64,000 bases of DNA. It comes from Thalassospira sp. MCCC 1A01428 (GTDB lineage Bacteria > Pseudomonadota > Alphaproteobacteria > Rhodospirillales > Thalassospiraceae). Below, piece after piece: positions 35,482 through 44,999 of the stretch. Numbering within the stretch: the stretch's first letter is position 1; every line of letters begins with the position of its first letter. The notes beneath the pieces are model-generated. The model ran no database searches. It saw nothing but the letters and a program-made list of their open reading frames with translations, and had not been told where the DNA came from. The stretch spans positions 62,001 through 126,000 of the forward strand of contig NZ_JFJZ01000011.1 in the NCBI RefSeq assembly GCF_002115825.1, in the 5' to 3' direction. Both the position numbers and the translations under genes were made by a program.

Positions 35482-37278
35482 TTAATACACGCGTTCCTTC
35501 GGCTCGATATACTCAACTTCGTCGGTAAGGGTGAAGCTGTTAACCGGCCGATAGGTGAGATCAACGCCATAGTTGTTGTCCCAGGCAACCTTGGCAATCG
35601 TGTGCTTCATCCAGACTTCGTCGTCGCGCTTGGGATAATCTTCGTGCGCGTGCGCCCCGCGGGATTCATGGCGCGCCTCGGCGGAATTCATGGTTGATGC
35701 TGCGCAAACCATCAGGTTTTCCAGCTCCATGGTTTCCACCAGGTCCGAATTCCAGATCAATGAACGGTCCGAAACAGAAACATCCCCAAGGGTTGCTGCT
35801 GTTTTGGCAAGTTTTTCGACACCTTCACCCAGGATTTCGGCAGTACGGAACACGCCGCAATTACCCTGCATGACCTTTTGCATTTCGAGGCGGATTTCCG
35901 CCGTCGGACGGGCACCCTTGGCCCAGCGCAAACGATCAAAGCGGTCAAGGGCTGTCTGGCCATCGCTGGCTTTAAGTTCCTTGAAGGACGATTTCGCGTC
36001 AACAACCTCGGCAGCATGCATGCCGCACGCACGACCAAACACAACCAGGTCAAGCAGCGAGTTCGTGCCCAGACGGTTCGCACCGTGAACAGAAACACAG
36101 GCAGCTTCACCAGCCGCCATCAGGCCCGGCACAATACGATTGGGGTCATCTGCCGTCGGGTTCAGGACTTCGCCCTTATAGTTGGTCGGAATACCACCCA
36201 TATTGTAATGGACCGTCGGCAGAACCGGGATCGGTTCCTTGGTCGCATCAACACCGGCAAAAATCTTGGCGGTTTCGGTAATACCCGGCAGGCGTTCCCA
36301 CAGGACTTCCGACCCCAGATGCTCAAGATGCAAATGGATATATTCGCCATGTTCGCCAACACCACGACCATCGCGAATTTCCTGTGCCATCCCGCGCGAT
36401 ACAACGTCACGCGATGCCAGGTCTTTCACGGTCGGGGCATAACGTTCCATGAAACGTTCGCCTTCGGAATTGGTCAGATAGCCGCCTTCGCCGCGTGCGC
36501 CTTCGGTGATCAGGCAGCCCGAACCATAAATGCCGGTCGGGTGGAACTGAACAAATTCCATATCCTGAAGACCAAGGCCCGCACGGGCCACCATGCCATG
36601 ACCGTCGCCGGTGCAGGTATGAGCCGAGGTGCAGCTAAAGAAGGCACGGCCATAACCGCCCGATGCCAGAATGGTCATCTTGGCGTTGAAACGGTGCATG
36701 ATGCCGGTATCAAGATCCCATGCCACCAGACCGCGGCAGGTGCCATCTTCATCCATGATCAAATCAATGGCGATGAATTCAACAAAGAATTCAGCCTTGT
36801 GCTTCAGGCACTGCTGGTAAAGCGTGTGCAGCATGGCGTGACCGGTACGGTCAGCCGCGGCACAGGCACGTTCAACCGGGGCCTTGCCGTGATCGCGGGT
36901 GTGACCACCAAACGGGCGCTGGTAAATCTTGCCTTCGGCGGTACGCGAAAACGGCATGCCGTAATGTTCAAGTTCATGAACAGCGGGCACCGCATTGCGG
37001 CACATATATTCGATGGCATCCTGGTCACCCAGCCAGTCCGACCCCTTGACGGTGTCGTACATGTGCCACTGCCAGTGATCTTCCGACATATTGCCCAGCG
37101 ACGCACCGATACCACCCTGGGCGGCAACAGTGTGTGAACGGGTCGGGAAGACCTTGGTGATGCAGGCGGTTTTCAAACCGGCCTCAACCGTGCCCAATGT
37201 AGCGCGAAGACCAGCACCACCGGCACCCATAACGACAACATCGTAGTTATGGTCAATAATTTTATAGGATTCTGTCAT
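35482..37278 (-). CDS. sdhA: Succinate dehydrogenase flavoprotein subunit
   Basis: Oxidises succinate to fumarate. 598 residues, normal. FAD motifs: [15 protein letters not shown] and [18 protein letters not shown] with the His that covalently binds FAD; active-site [20 protein letters not shown] and the C-terminal [20 protein letters not shown]. It sits between sdhD (3 bases upstream) and sdhB. Confidence 0.98.
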   Translation of the reverse strand: MTESYKIIDHNYDVVVMGAGGAGLRATLGTVEAGLKTACITKVFPTRSHTVAAQGGIGASLGNMSEDHWQWHMYDTVKGSDWLGDQDAIEYMCRNAVPAVHELEHYGMPFSRTAEGKIYQRPFGGHTRDHGKAPVERACAAADRTGHAMLHTLYQQCLKHKAEFFVEFIAIDLIMDEDGTCRGLVAWDLDTGIMHRFNAKMTILASGGYGRAFFSCTSAHTCTGDGHGMVARAGLGLQDMEFVQFHPTGIYGSGCLITEGARGEGGYLTNSEGERFMERYAPTVKDLASRDVVSRGMAQEIRDGRGVGEHGEYIHLHLEHLGSEVLWERLPGITETAKIFAGVDATKEPIPVLPTVHYNMGGIPTNYKGEVLNPTADDPNRIVPGLMAAGEAACVSVHGANRLGTNSLLDLVVFGRACGMHAAEVVDAKSSFKELKASDGQTALDRFDRLRWAKGARPTAEIRLEMQKVMQGNCGVFRTAEILGEGVEKLAKTAATLGDVSVSDRSLIWNSDLVETMELENLMVCAASTMNSAEARHESRGAHAHEDYPKRDDEVWMKHTIAKVAWDNNYGVDLTYRPVNSFTLTDEVEYIEPKERVY

Positions 37279-37281
37279 TGC

Positions 37282-37665
37282 TCAGGCTCCGGCAAAAACG
37301 ATTCGCAGCACCGAAATAATCGCGGCAACGGTCATAAAGACCGCCAGGGCGCGGATCAGCAACATCGAAACAATTTCTGCTTTACGGTTATGCACATAGT
37401 CTTCGATCACAACTTGCAGGCCGAGAACGAAATGCCAGGCAACAGAGATGACCAGAAGGACCATCATGGTTGCGTGGAAATAACTGCTCAGCCAGGCCCG
37501 GACTGCATCGAATGATGCCGTGTGGCCAGCAAGGATCGAATAGATAAACCAAAGTCCCAGCGGCAGGTTCGCCGCAGCGGTGACGCGTTGCGCCCACCAG
37601 TGCGAAGAGCCGCTTTTGGCGGAACCGAGACCGCGTACACGGCCCAGATCGGATTGCATCTTCAT
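37282..37665 (-). CDS. sdhD: Succinate dehydrogenase membrane anchor SdhD
   Basis: 127 residues with three TM helices (TAAANLPLGLWFIYSILAG, then ATMMVLLVISVAWHFVLGLQ, then ALAVFMTVAAIISVLRIVF). The segment SGSSHWWAQRVTAAAN is the usual quinone-site region of SdhD, and H in AWHFVLGLQ is the expected heme ligand. I take the ATG at 37663-37665 (MKMQSDLGRV), which has AAGG five bases upstream, rather than the start ten codons earlier. Confidence 0.92.
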   Translation of the reverse strand: MKMQSDLGRVRGLGSAKSGSSHWWAQRVTAAANLPLGLWFIYSILAGHTASFDAVRAWLSSYFHATMMVLLVISVAWHFVLGLQVVIEDYVHNRKAEIVSMLLIRALAVFMTVAAIISVLRIVFAGA

Positions 37666-37691
37666 AACAACCTTGTCCCCATTTGCCTGGA

Positions 37692-38072
37692 TCAAACCAG
37701 ACCGATAATCCAGGTGATGATGGTCAGCACGACTGCCGCGCCAAGAACGATCGGGTTGGACTTTGCCGCCCCTTCATTCGACAGGCCGCGACCGGTATCC
37801 CAGACGAGGTGCCGGAGACCGTTGCAGGCGTGATAGTAAAACGCCACTGTCCAGCCGAACAGCAGCAACAGACCAAACCACGAGGTGAAAAATGCCTGAT
37901 AGCCCTCGAACGTATCCCGACCGGCGCCAGCGGCGATAAGCCACGACGCCAGGAATACGAAACCAATGGCAAGGCCAATGCCCATGATGCGGAACGAAAT
38001 GGACATTTTGGCCGTCAGCGGGAGCCTGTACACCTGAAGGTGGGGAGACAGCGGCCGATTGGCTTTGCTCAT
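37692..38072 (-). CDS. sdhC: Succinate dehydrogenase cytochrome b556 subunit SdhC
   Basis: 126 residues with three TM helices. Family signatures: RPLSPHLQVYRLPLTAKMSI (quinone-site region) and FYYHACNGLRHLVWDTG with the heme-ligand His. The ATG at 38070-38072 (MSKANRPLSP) is preferred; a TTG seven codons upstream is also in frame. First gene of sdhCDAB; the ~240 bases upstream contain its promoter, of which I see no clear boxes. Confidence 0.92.
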   Translation of the reverse strand: MSKANRPLSPHLQVYRLPLTAKMSISFRIMGIGLAIGFVFLASWLIAAGAGRDTFEGYQAFFTSWFGLLLLFGWTVAFYYHACNGLRHLVWDTGRGLSNEGAAKSNPIVLGAAVVLTIITWIIGLV

Positions 38073-38316
38073 AACGGAATTGCCTCTTCTCAAATAGCTG
38101 GCGGGAAAGCAGGGATTATTTACCCACGCACAGGGGGTAAGTCAATCTCAACGCCTTTGAAAACCAGAGAAATCTGCGAATTAACGCCATTTCTACCGTT
38201 GTTTTAGATTTGTTTCATATAGTTGAACGCAAGGCAATATCCCCCTTAGTCGGAGATATATGATGCTGTAACGCACCAAAACAGGTGTCATTGCGAAATT
38301 TTATTCTTTTTACGGA

Positions 38317-39375
38317 TCAAGTGCGCTTTGGGATCAAAACAGTATGGTCAAAATCCAGTAACACGGCGGAGTCATATTTTCCGGCTTCATCGCGTAGCAC
38401 AAATTCCGTCGCGCCACGGTTGCGCACTGCAACAAGCCTTACGCGCAGTGCGCCCACATCATCGCGCCCGGCAAGGCTGATTTTGTCGACAATTTCGGAC
38501 CAGGCAAACACCGTATCACCGGCAAAAGCGGGGTTGGCATGGCTGCCGCCATTGATAGCCACAATTTTAAAGGCATTGCCCAGCCCGTTAAAGGACAAGG
38601 CCCGGGCCAGCGACATGATATGCCCGCCATAAATCAGCCGCTTGCCAAACCGGCCCTTATTGGCGGCAACCTGATCAAAATGCACTTTGGCGGTATTCTG
38701 ATACAACCGGGTCGCAATCTGATGTTCGGCTTCTTCAATCGTCATGCCATCCACATGGTCGATCTTTTCGCCAACCTCATAATCTTCCCAGTAATGGGGG
38801 GCACCGGCCAATTCACAATCATATCCGGCCAGATCAAGCCCAACCGGCATCCGAAAATGGGCAGCATCAACCGTCGCGGCCAGGTCTGGCACAGCGGTGA
38901 CAGGTGCTGGGGCATCAATATTGTTTTTATGCACCATGACCCAGCGGTTATAATCCACCACCATTTCACCATGCTGATTCGACCCGACCGAATTAACGTA
39001 AACAACCCCGGTTTTACCGTTTGAATTTTCTTTTAAGCCAATCACACGTGACACGGTACTAACGGTATCCCCCGCATATACCGGGGCACCAAACACCCCG
39101 CCCGCGTATCCCAGATTGGCCACCGCATTTAACGATATATCGGGCACGGTTTTGCCAAAAACCATATGAAACACCAGCAAATCGTCGACCGGGGCCCCTC
39201 GAAAACCAATGGCACCGGCAAATTCAGCCGAGGATTGAACGGCAAAACGTGGACCATATAACCCGGTATAAAGGGCGACATCCCCCGCGGTAATGGTGCG
39301 CGGAGTAGCATGGCGTAGCACCTGCCCGAGATGGAAATCCTCGAAATAATTGCCAGGATTATTTTTGGAGATCAT
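38317..39375 (-). CDS. mch: Mesaconyl-CoA hydratase (MaoC family)
   Basis: Hydrates mesaconyl-CoA to beta-methylmalyl-CoA in the ethylmalonyl-CoA pathway. 352 residues with two MaoC-like hot-dog domains; GNYFEDFHLGQVLRHATPRT opens the first, and HYWEDYEVGEKIDHVDGMTI with IYGGHIMSLARALSFNGLGN opens the second. This length and sequence pattern match Rhodobacter-type Mch rather than ordinary enoyl hydratases. The ATG at 39373-39375 (MISKNNPGNY) is chosen because the family starts there. Neighbouring mcl2 supports the pathway. Confidence 0.88.
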   Translation of the reverse strand: MISKNNPGNYFEDFHLGQVLRHATPRTITAGDVALYTGLYGPRFAVQSSAEFAGAIGFRGAPVDDLLVFHMVFGKTVPDISLNAVANLGYAGGVFGAPVYAGDTVSTVSRVIGLKENSNGKTGVVYVNSVGSNQHGEMVVDYNRWVMVHKNNIDAPAPVTAVPDLAATVDAAHFRMPVGLDLAGYDCELAGAPHYWEDYEVGEKIDHVDGMTIEEAEHQIATRLYQNTAKVHFDQVAANKGRFGKRLIYGGHIMSLARALSFNGLGNAFKIVAINGGSHANPAFAGDTVFAWSEIVDKISLAGRDDVGALRVRLVAVRNRGATEFVLRDEAGKYDSAVLLDFDHTVLIPKRT

Positions 39376-39617
39376 CACCGAAAATTCCTTGTTCCCTACG
39401 CAAGACACCTGCGCATTAAGCCAATTCGACACACCTTCGCGACAGCAAATAACCCCGGCTCTCTATGGAAATAACGCATTAAGGACCGGTTAAACACAAC
39501 ACCGCCGCATGGCCTGTGCCACACAAAAGGGGATCAACGAGTATGCCTGCCAGACGAAGACCTTGTTGATCGGCTTCAATCAACAGGATTATGGTATAAC
39601 CCCGGCTTCCCGACAAT

Positions 39618-40496
39618 TCAGGTGGTTGCCATTGCTGCGATTTGATCGGCAAGAGCAACAAGGCGCTGCGCACTCACCACGTGCAGATTTTCAATCAATT
39701 TTCCATCAACCACCACAACCCCCTGTCCCTTCCCAACGGCATCCTGATGGGCCGCAATAATTTTGCGTGCCCAGGCCACCTCGGTCTCGCTTGGTTCAAA
39801 GGCTTTATTTACAGCAGCAATGGTTTTGGGATGAATCAGGGTTTTACCGTCAAAGCCCAGTTCGCGACCTTGTACACAGGATGCGTCAAAACCTTCATCG
39901 TCAGACAGATCAAGATGAACACCATCAAGAATGGCAAGACCATAAGCCCGCGCGGCGAGCATACACAGACCAAGGCTTGTGATCATGGGCAGGCGATCGC
40001 GCGTGTGGGCACAGTTCAAATCCTTGGCCAAATCGGATGTGCCCATCACAAACCCGCCCAATAACGGATGCGCCCCGGCAATTTCACGGGCGTTTAGCAT
40101 CGCTAGCGGCGTTTCCATCATGCACCAGATACGCATGTTGTCATGCGCCCCTTCGGCCTGCATGATCGCCGCGACCTGACGAATGGTTTCCGGGCTTTCG
40201 ACCTTGGGCAACAAAATGGCATCGGCCTTGCTGCGTGCCGTAGCAACAATGTCGTCATAGCCCCACGGGGTATTCAGGCCATTCACCCGCACCTGTATTT
40301 CGCGCGGGCCATATCCTCCCTGATCAAGGGCGGCCATAATTTGTTCACGCGCCACGGCTTTGGAGTCGGGGGCGACAGCATCTTCAATATCAAGGATAAG
40401 ACCATCCGCCGGCAAAGCCCGTCCCTTTTCCAGGGCCCGCGCGTTGGAACCAGGCATATATAAAACGGATCGACGCGGACGCGATGAAACAGCCAT
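39618..40496 (-). CDS. mcl2: (3S)-malyl-CoA thioesterase (CitE-like)
   Basis: Hydrolyses malyl-CoA to malate, the last step of glyoxylate assimilation in the ethylmalonyl-CoA pathway. 292 residues, HpcH/HpaI fold: RSVLYMPGSNARALEKGRAL, LILDIEDAVAPDSK, LLPKVESPETIRQVAAIM, and FDGKTLIHPKTIAAVN near the C-terminus. The short N-terminus and GVVVVDGKLIENLHVVSAQR tail match Mcl2 rather than the longer malyl-CoA lyase Mcl1. It is 242 bases upstream of mch on the same strand. Confidence 0.85.
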   Translation of the reverse strand: MAVSSRPRRSVLYMPGSNARALEKGRALPADGLILDIEDAVAPDSKAVAREQIMAALDQGGYGPREIQVRVNGLNTPWGYDDIVATARSKADAILLPKVESPETIRQVAAIMQAEGAHDNMRIWCMMETPLAMLNAREIAGAHPLLGGFVMGTSDLAKDLNCAHTRDRLPMITSLGLCMLAARAYGLAILDGVHLDLSDDEGFDASCVQGRELGFDGKTLIHPKTIAAVNKAFEPSETEVAWARKIIAAHQDAVGKGQGVVVVDGKLIENLHVVSAQRLVALADQIAAMATT

Positions 40497-40812
40497 CTAA
40501 AAGCCCCTGATTTGTAACTTTAGTATAAAATAAGACAACCAAACTTTAACAAAATTACCAAATTTTGCTGCGATGCGGCAAGTCGTATTTTTATATTCAC
40601 CACACAATCAGTAGGCGAGGGTACACTTTTCGGGTGATATTCTAACCGCCATACCAGATTATACTGATATCGGAAAAAGTGATTTCCTCTCAACGGGATA
40701 TTTATTTTCCCAATCGCCTTTTCCATAGCTTGCGAAGACAGGGATGCCTTCGTAAAAAGAAATGATATTGTTGTCAGACACGGTCAAACCGGCTGTGGAT
40801 ACAGGGGGTCCC
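40497..40812. other. Divergent intergenic region between mcl2 and the envelope operon
   Basis: 316 bases, A+T-rich near mcl2 (40520-40600). It must hold the promoters of mcl2 and of the OmpA-lipoprotein operon. I see no clear -35/-10 pair, terminator or known RNA element. Confidence 0.35.
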
Positions 40813-42384
40813 ATGCGCAAAAACTGCGTTCGCAATACCATTGCAGCACTGTGTACAACCAGCTTGCTTGCCGGATGTGCCAACCAGCAAGCGCCATCCT
40901 TTTTAAATGTGCAGCCGGACCAGAATGGCGCCTGCCAATTTAACGAGGCTGGATATGTTATTGGCGGCGCATTGCTGGGAGCCGGGCTGGGGCTTTTGGT
41001 CGGGGGCAAAAACCGGGGTATCGCCACGGTCGCAGGCGGCGCTGCCGGGGCATTGGCTGGCAAGGGCCTTCAATCCTATTTAACCAGTCGCTGCGAAAAG
41101 CTTGCTGCTGTGCAAAAGGAACTGCGCGAAACCCGGATGGGCATTGCGCGGGTGAATGTTCCGACCGGATCAACCTGGGCCAATCCCGATGCCAGCAACA
41201 GCAAAACCTCGGAAGGCTTGCTGGTCACCGTGGATAACAGCGGCATGTTTGCCAGCGGCGACGACAACCTTTCGCCGGCCGCCAACAGGGATATGCACAA
41301 AATTGCCGACACGTTCCGGGGTACAGACCGCAATATCCTGATTGTCGGTCACACCGACAGCACCGGCAGCCGGGCGCTAAATCTGGACCTGTCGCAACGC
41401 CGTGCGCGTACCGTTGGCCGCATTTTTGAACAGGAAGGTGTCGATAAAAACCGCATCTTCTACAAAGGTGCCGGAGAAGACCAGCCGATCGCCAGCAACA
41501 CCACCGAGACGGGCAAGGCGCAAAATCGCCGCGTACAAATTATCGAGCTTGAAACCCGCGAAGCCATCATGGCATTTGCCAACCAGACCGAGACCGACCC
41601 GACATTGCCCGAGCGCGTAAAGGTCAATCAGGCCCCGGCAGATGTAGATGAACCGATTACAGCACCTGCCCCGCCCAAAAAATCAACTTCACCGCAAAAA
41701 ACCACGCCCAAAGCGCAAAGCACGCCCCCTGCCTCGCAGGAAGCCATGACCAAACCGGGCTATCAGGTTGCGAAATCCGGGCATGGCATTGATTTTGGTG
41801 GCAAACCTGCCGAAACCATGCCCAACACATTATCGGGCAAAGCCGGTTTGCCTGATAAAGAAGACGAAGGTGTTCTGTCATCGCTTTGGCCTTTGGGGTC
41901 GGCCAAGGCATCGGAAACTACGCTGCCAACAAATATTGCCTGTATTGAAGATACCTATCGCCCGGTCGGGGCTGTTATGTCGCTTGCAAATGATCGCCCG
42001 GTTCACGAAACAGCCGATTATTTACCCGCCCTGTATTCGACCAGCTGGTACGATACGGTAAACAATCACCTGGTCGGGCTGACCAAAGTTGCCGTTTTGC
42101 AAAACGGCGGATCAGTCGACGGGGACCCGGACGTCTTCGTGTTTGAAAACTATAAAAAAGGCGACCAGAAACCGGCCATTAAAACCATCGGCCATGCCAG
42201 GTCCTATGTTGGAACAGACGGGGTGATGTATCGGGTATTTATGGATGGGGATGCCTGGCCTGTGCGCTGCATGGATGTGCTTTTTTCGCGCAAGGACCCG
42301 TTCGGCACCGCCGAAGGCCGCATTTATTATGACAGGGATGGTCATGTCTATGCCCGTGACATCGGTCTTGAAAAAGCAAAATGA
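40813..42384 (+). CDS. OmpA-family lipoprotein with glycine zipper and novel C-terminal domain
   Basis: 523 residues. Lipobox LAGC (Cys22), a Gly-zipper membrane-associated segment at residues ~49-86 (GGALLGAGLGLLVGGKNRG), then an OmpA/MotB-type peptidoglycan-binding domain at ~135-245 (NILIVGHTDSTGSRALNLDL, RRARTVGRIFEQEGV, AQNRRVQI). A Pro/Lys/Thr linker (~275-320) leads to a C-terminal ~200-residue domain I do not recognise. The protein thus anchors outer membrane to peptidoglycan. The ATG at 40813 follows GGGGG. First of three genes, 26 bases before the next. Confidence 0.75.
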   Translation: MRKNCVRNTIAALCTTSLLAGCANQQAPSFLNVQPDQNGACQFNEAGYVIGGALLGAGLGLLVGGKNRGIATVAGGAAGALAGKGLQSYLTSRCEKLAAVQKELRETRMGIARVNVPTGSTWANPDASNSKTSEGLLVTVDNSGMFASGDDNLSPAANRDMHKIADTFRGTDRNILIVGHTDSTGSRALNLDLSQRRARTVGRIFEQEGVDKNRIFYKGAGEDQPIASNTTETGKAQNRRVQIIELETREAIMAFANQTETDPTLPERVKVNQAPADVDEPITAPAPPKKSTSPQKTTPKAQSTPPASQEAMTKPGYQVAKSGHGIDFGGKPAETMPNTLSGKAGLPDKEDEGVLSSLWPLGSAKASETTLPTNIACIEDTYRPVGAVMSLANDRPVHETADYLPALYSTSWYDTVNNHLVGLTKVAVLQNGGSVDGDPDVFVFENYKKGDQKPAIKTIGHARSYVGTDGVMYRVFMDGDAWPVRCMDVLFSRKDPFGTAEGRIYYDRDGHVYARDIGLEKAK

Positions 42385-42410
42385 TTTTGGGGAATTCGGG
42401 GAATTAATCG

Positions 42411-43997
42411 ATGCTTGACGAAATTTACGCCTTTGTTCTCGCCTACCGCGAACTTATCTCGATTGTGGTTCTGACAATTGTGCTGGTGGTTTTGCTTTTG
42501 AACTGGTGGGACGAAGTAAAACTGTTTGCCAAAAGTACATTTTACAGCATGCCGTTTATTGGCAAAACCCGGCGCCTGTCAAAGGATCTCAATATCCGCC
42601 GTGACGGCTGGTTTGCCTCCGAGCGGACCCTGTGTGAAGACTTCGCCGGTGACATTCGCAAAATTGCGGCTGATCCCGACATGTATGACAAAGCCAAAAG
42701 CTATCTGGGCAAAGTACAGGAACTGGGCCGCAACGAACTGGGCATTGGCATGCGCCTGTTGCTGATTGCCATGGTGTTTATCGAGGCCCTGGGTTTTGCC
42801 TATGTGCTGTCGGGCTATACCCTGCCCGGTGCCAGCGAGAAGTTACAGGTTCAGGGGGCGTTTGGCATTGCGTTCCTGATTTCCTGCGTCCTGGTGTTTT
42901 TCACCCACCAGGCGGGTCATGAGCTCCACAAACGTGGGCTTATCGGCAAGGTTCGAACCTGGTGGAACCACGACAGCAACCCCGACCGCCCCAATCTGAT
43001 GGGCCGCACCAACAAGACAACTTTGGAAAATGATCATCTTGATGATGATGATCCCGCCTATCTGCAAATCCTGCATCGGCTTGACACCAATGCAACGGTA
43101 ACCAAGGGTACCCCGATCTGGACGATTGTTGCCGTCATTGCCATTATCGGCGTTGCCTGCACGGCTACCTATGTGCGCTATGAAACATACAAGCAGGAAA
43201 AAACTGCCGAAACCACCGGTGCCCCTGCAGCCGACAACACCTTTTCGCTGGGCGATCTTATGTCCAACGATGATGCCCTGCCCGACCTGCTGGCCCAGCC
43301 GCAACAAAATGCCGATCAAAAAGCCTCGCAGGAACGCGAAGGCGCACGGGATGCCGCAAATTTGTCAACCTATGCCATTTTGGCGGCCCTGTTTATCCTG
43401 ATTCAGATCATGGGGATCGGCATTGGTTTTAAAACCGGTTTTGCCGGCAAGGAAAGCAGTGAAGCCCGCCGGATCATTGGCAAATTTTCCAGCCGGGTTG
43501 CCTATGAAAGCTGGTTTGAACGCAAACGCGATGCCATTGCCCGCATTGCCCAAAAACACCTGACGAACCTGCAATCGCGCCTGACCGAACATGCAGCCGC
43601 CACCGGCGTTGACAAAACCCATCGTGACATTCTGCAATTTTCCGCCGATCGCCACTTCATGGAACATTATTACCAAAGCGAAGATAAAAGCTATCATGCG
43701 CGCCAGGCCCACGAAGCTGTAACCCGCAACACGCACGCGCAAAGCCGTGAAGCAGCAGCAACCAGCACGGCACCTGTCGCACCAAGCGAACCGGCGACAT
43801 CTGCCCCGGTGGAAAACGCGACACCGGTAGCGCCGATGGAAACAGCCGAGCAAATGGAGCAACGTCTACGCGCAAAGATCAAACAGGAAATGGCCGAAAA
43901 GAAGGCCCGCGAAGAAGCAGAAAAAAAAGCCAAACCTGTAGAAACAGAAGAAGAAATGTATGCCCGTCTGCTCCGGGAAGAAGGCACGGAAAACTAA
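42411..43997 (+). CDS. Five-TM inner-membrane protein with C-terminal coiled coil
   Basis: 528 residues, family unknown to me. Predicted TM segments at about 14-32, 117-137, 150-168, 229-249 and 317-338. A large loop (33-116) follows TM1; an Asp-rich stretch (HLDDDDP) precedes TM4. After TM5, residues 340-528 are soluble, with a helical part (SSRVAYESWFERKRDAIARI), an Ala/Pro/Thr-rich linker and a highly charged final helix (EKKAREEAEKKAKPVETEEE). It has none of the MotA/ExbB signature. Middle gene of the operon; the next start is 25 bases after its stop. Confidence 0.65.
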   Translation: MLDEIYAFVLAYRELISIVVLTIVLVVLLLNWWDEVKLFAKSTFYSMPFIGKTRRLSKDLNIRRDGWFASERTLCEDFAGDIRKIAADPDMYDKAKSYLGKVQELGRNELGIGMRLLLIAMVFIEALGFAYVLSGYTLPGASEKLQVQGAFGIAFLISCVLVFFTHQAGHELHKRGLIGKVRTWWNHDSNPDRPNLMGRTNKTTLENDHLDDDDPAYLQILHRLDTNATVTKGTPIWTIVAVIAIIGVACTATYVRYETYKQEKTAETTGAPAADNTFSLGDLMSNDDALPDLLAQPQQNADQKASQEREGARDAANLSTYAILAALFILIQIMGIGIGFKTGFAGKESSEARRIIGKFSSRVAYESWFERKRDAIARIAQKHLTNLQSRLTEHAAATGVDKTHRDILQFSADRHFMEHYYQSEDKSYHARQAHEAVTRNTHAQSREAAATSTAPVAPSEPATSAPVENATPVAPMETAEQMEQRLRAKIKQEMAEKKAREEAEKKAKPVETEEEMYARLLREEGTEN

Positions 43998-44022
43998 TGT
44001 CAACGCCGGAACGGAGGACAGA

Positions 44023-44883
44023 ATGGCCAGACAATTAAACAGCTTTACCCGCACAGGTCTGGCGATGCTCGCAATTGCCGCCTCGTCGCTTGCCCTGATT
44101 TCCCCGGTACAGGCAGGAAGTGCGAAAATTGGCAGTTGTTACGACCAGGTTCGCATCAACGATGTTGAAACGCCCAGGCTGTCGCGCGACCTGTATATTG
44201 TTGTGGATCAGACCCTGATATTTGACAAAAAGCTGCAAGAAGATGCCTATCGAAAATTGCAGGATTTTGTCGAACCTGGCACCGCCTATCATGTCGTGAC
44301 CTTTTCGGCCAATGCTGCCGGGCGCTATGCATCGGTTCTGATTAATGCACAGGTCGATACGCCGTTGGAAAATGACGTTCGCTATGACATTTCCAAAAAA
44401 ACACTAACCCTGCTTGATGCTTGCCAGAAGAAACAGGCCCTGCTTGCCAAAAAAGCACTGGGGCAGGCTTTGTTAAAGGCATTTGGCGATGCCAGCACTG
44501 AATTACCCCACACCGAATTGATGGGGAACCTTGCCAATATCTCGCGTAATCTGGCCGGGGCATCCGACATTGCCGATAAGTACCTGGTTGTGATTTCGGA
44601 CATGATCGAAAATTCCGATCTGCTGTCATTCTATCAGGCGGGAAACCTGGAAAAAGCCAATACCGACGCCCATTTTGAAAGCTATGCACAAGCCGGGGCG
44701 ATTGGTGACTGGCAACAGGCCAGGGTTTACGTCATCGGTGGTGGCTATGCCCCGGATGGCAGTTACTGGTCATCCGCGCAGCTTAAAATTCTGCGCGATT
44801 TCTGGACCAGCTATTTTGAACATTCAAATGCCCGCATGATGGAATTTGGCACCCCGTCGCTTTTGGGCAATATTGGCGATTAA
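44023..44883 (+). CDS. Exported vWA-like protein
   Basis: 286 residues. A clear signal peptide (MLAIAASSLALISPVQAGS) exports it. The mature protein resembles a von Willebrand A fold: hydrophobic strand plus D-x-(x)-x motif in RDLYIVVDQTLIFDKKLQED, a central VTFSANAAGRYASVLIN strand, and KYLVVISDMIENSDLLSFYQ with an acidic residue at the second metal-site position. The MIDAS is degenerate, so metal binding is uncertain. GGAGG lies five bases before the ATG. Third gene of the envelope operon, closed by a strong terminator. Confidence 0.65.
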   Translation: MARQLNSFTRTGLAMLAIAASSLALISPVQAGSAKIGSCYDQVRINDVETPRLSRDLYIVVDQTLIFDKKLQEDAYRKLQDFVEPGTAYHVVTFSANAAGRYASVLINAQVDTPLENDVRYDISKKTLTLLDACQKKQALLAKKALGQALLKAFGDASTELPHTELMGNLANISRNLAGASDIADKYLVVISDMIENSDLLSFYQAGNLEKANTDAHFESYAQAGAIGDWQQARVYVIGGGYAPDGSYWSSAQLKILRDFWTSYFEHSNARMMEFGTPSLLGNIGD

Positions 44884-44943
44884 TGCCAAAAACCCAGAAC
44901 AGGCGTGCCTCCGTTATCTTTCGTAACTAACGAAAAATGCTAA

Positions 44944-44978
44944 CAAAACAGCCCTGAATTATTTTCAGGGCTGTTTTG
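44944..44978. terminator. Bidirectional terminator closing the envelope operon and the aaeA-like gene
   Basis: CAAAACAGCCCTGAA and TTCAGGGCTGTTTTG form a perfect 15-bp stem with a 5-base loop; the T/A runs in the stem ends serve as U-tracts for both convergent transcripts. Confidence 0.92.
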
Positions 44979-44999
44979 CTATCCAATTAACAAGCGCCA

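Noticed and set aside
35878-37137. 419-residue open frame antisense to sdhA
   Set aside because: sdhA is unmistakable on the other strand; long antisense frames are common opposite codon-biased genes.
40813-44883. Zorya anti-phage system
   Set aside because: An OmpA-type domain next to a membrane protein suggested ZorAB, but the membrane protein is not MotA-like, the OmpA protein is a lipoprotein with no MotB-type N-terminal TM, and no ZorC/D-type genes follow.
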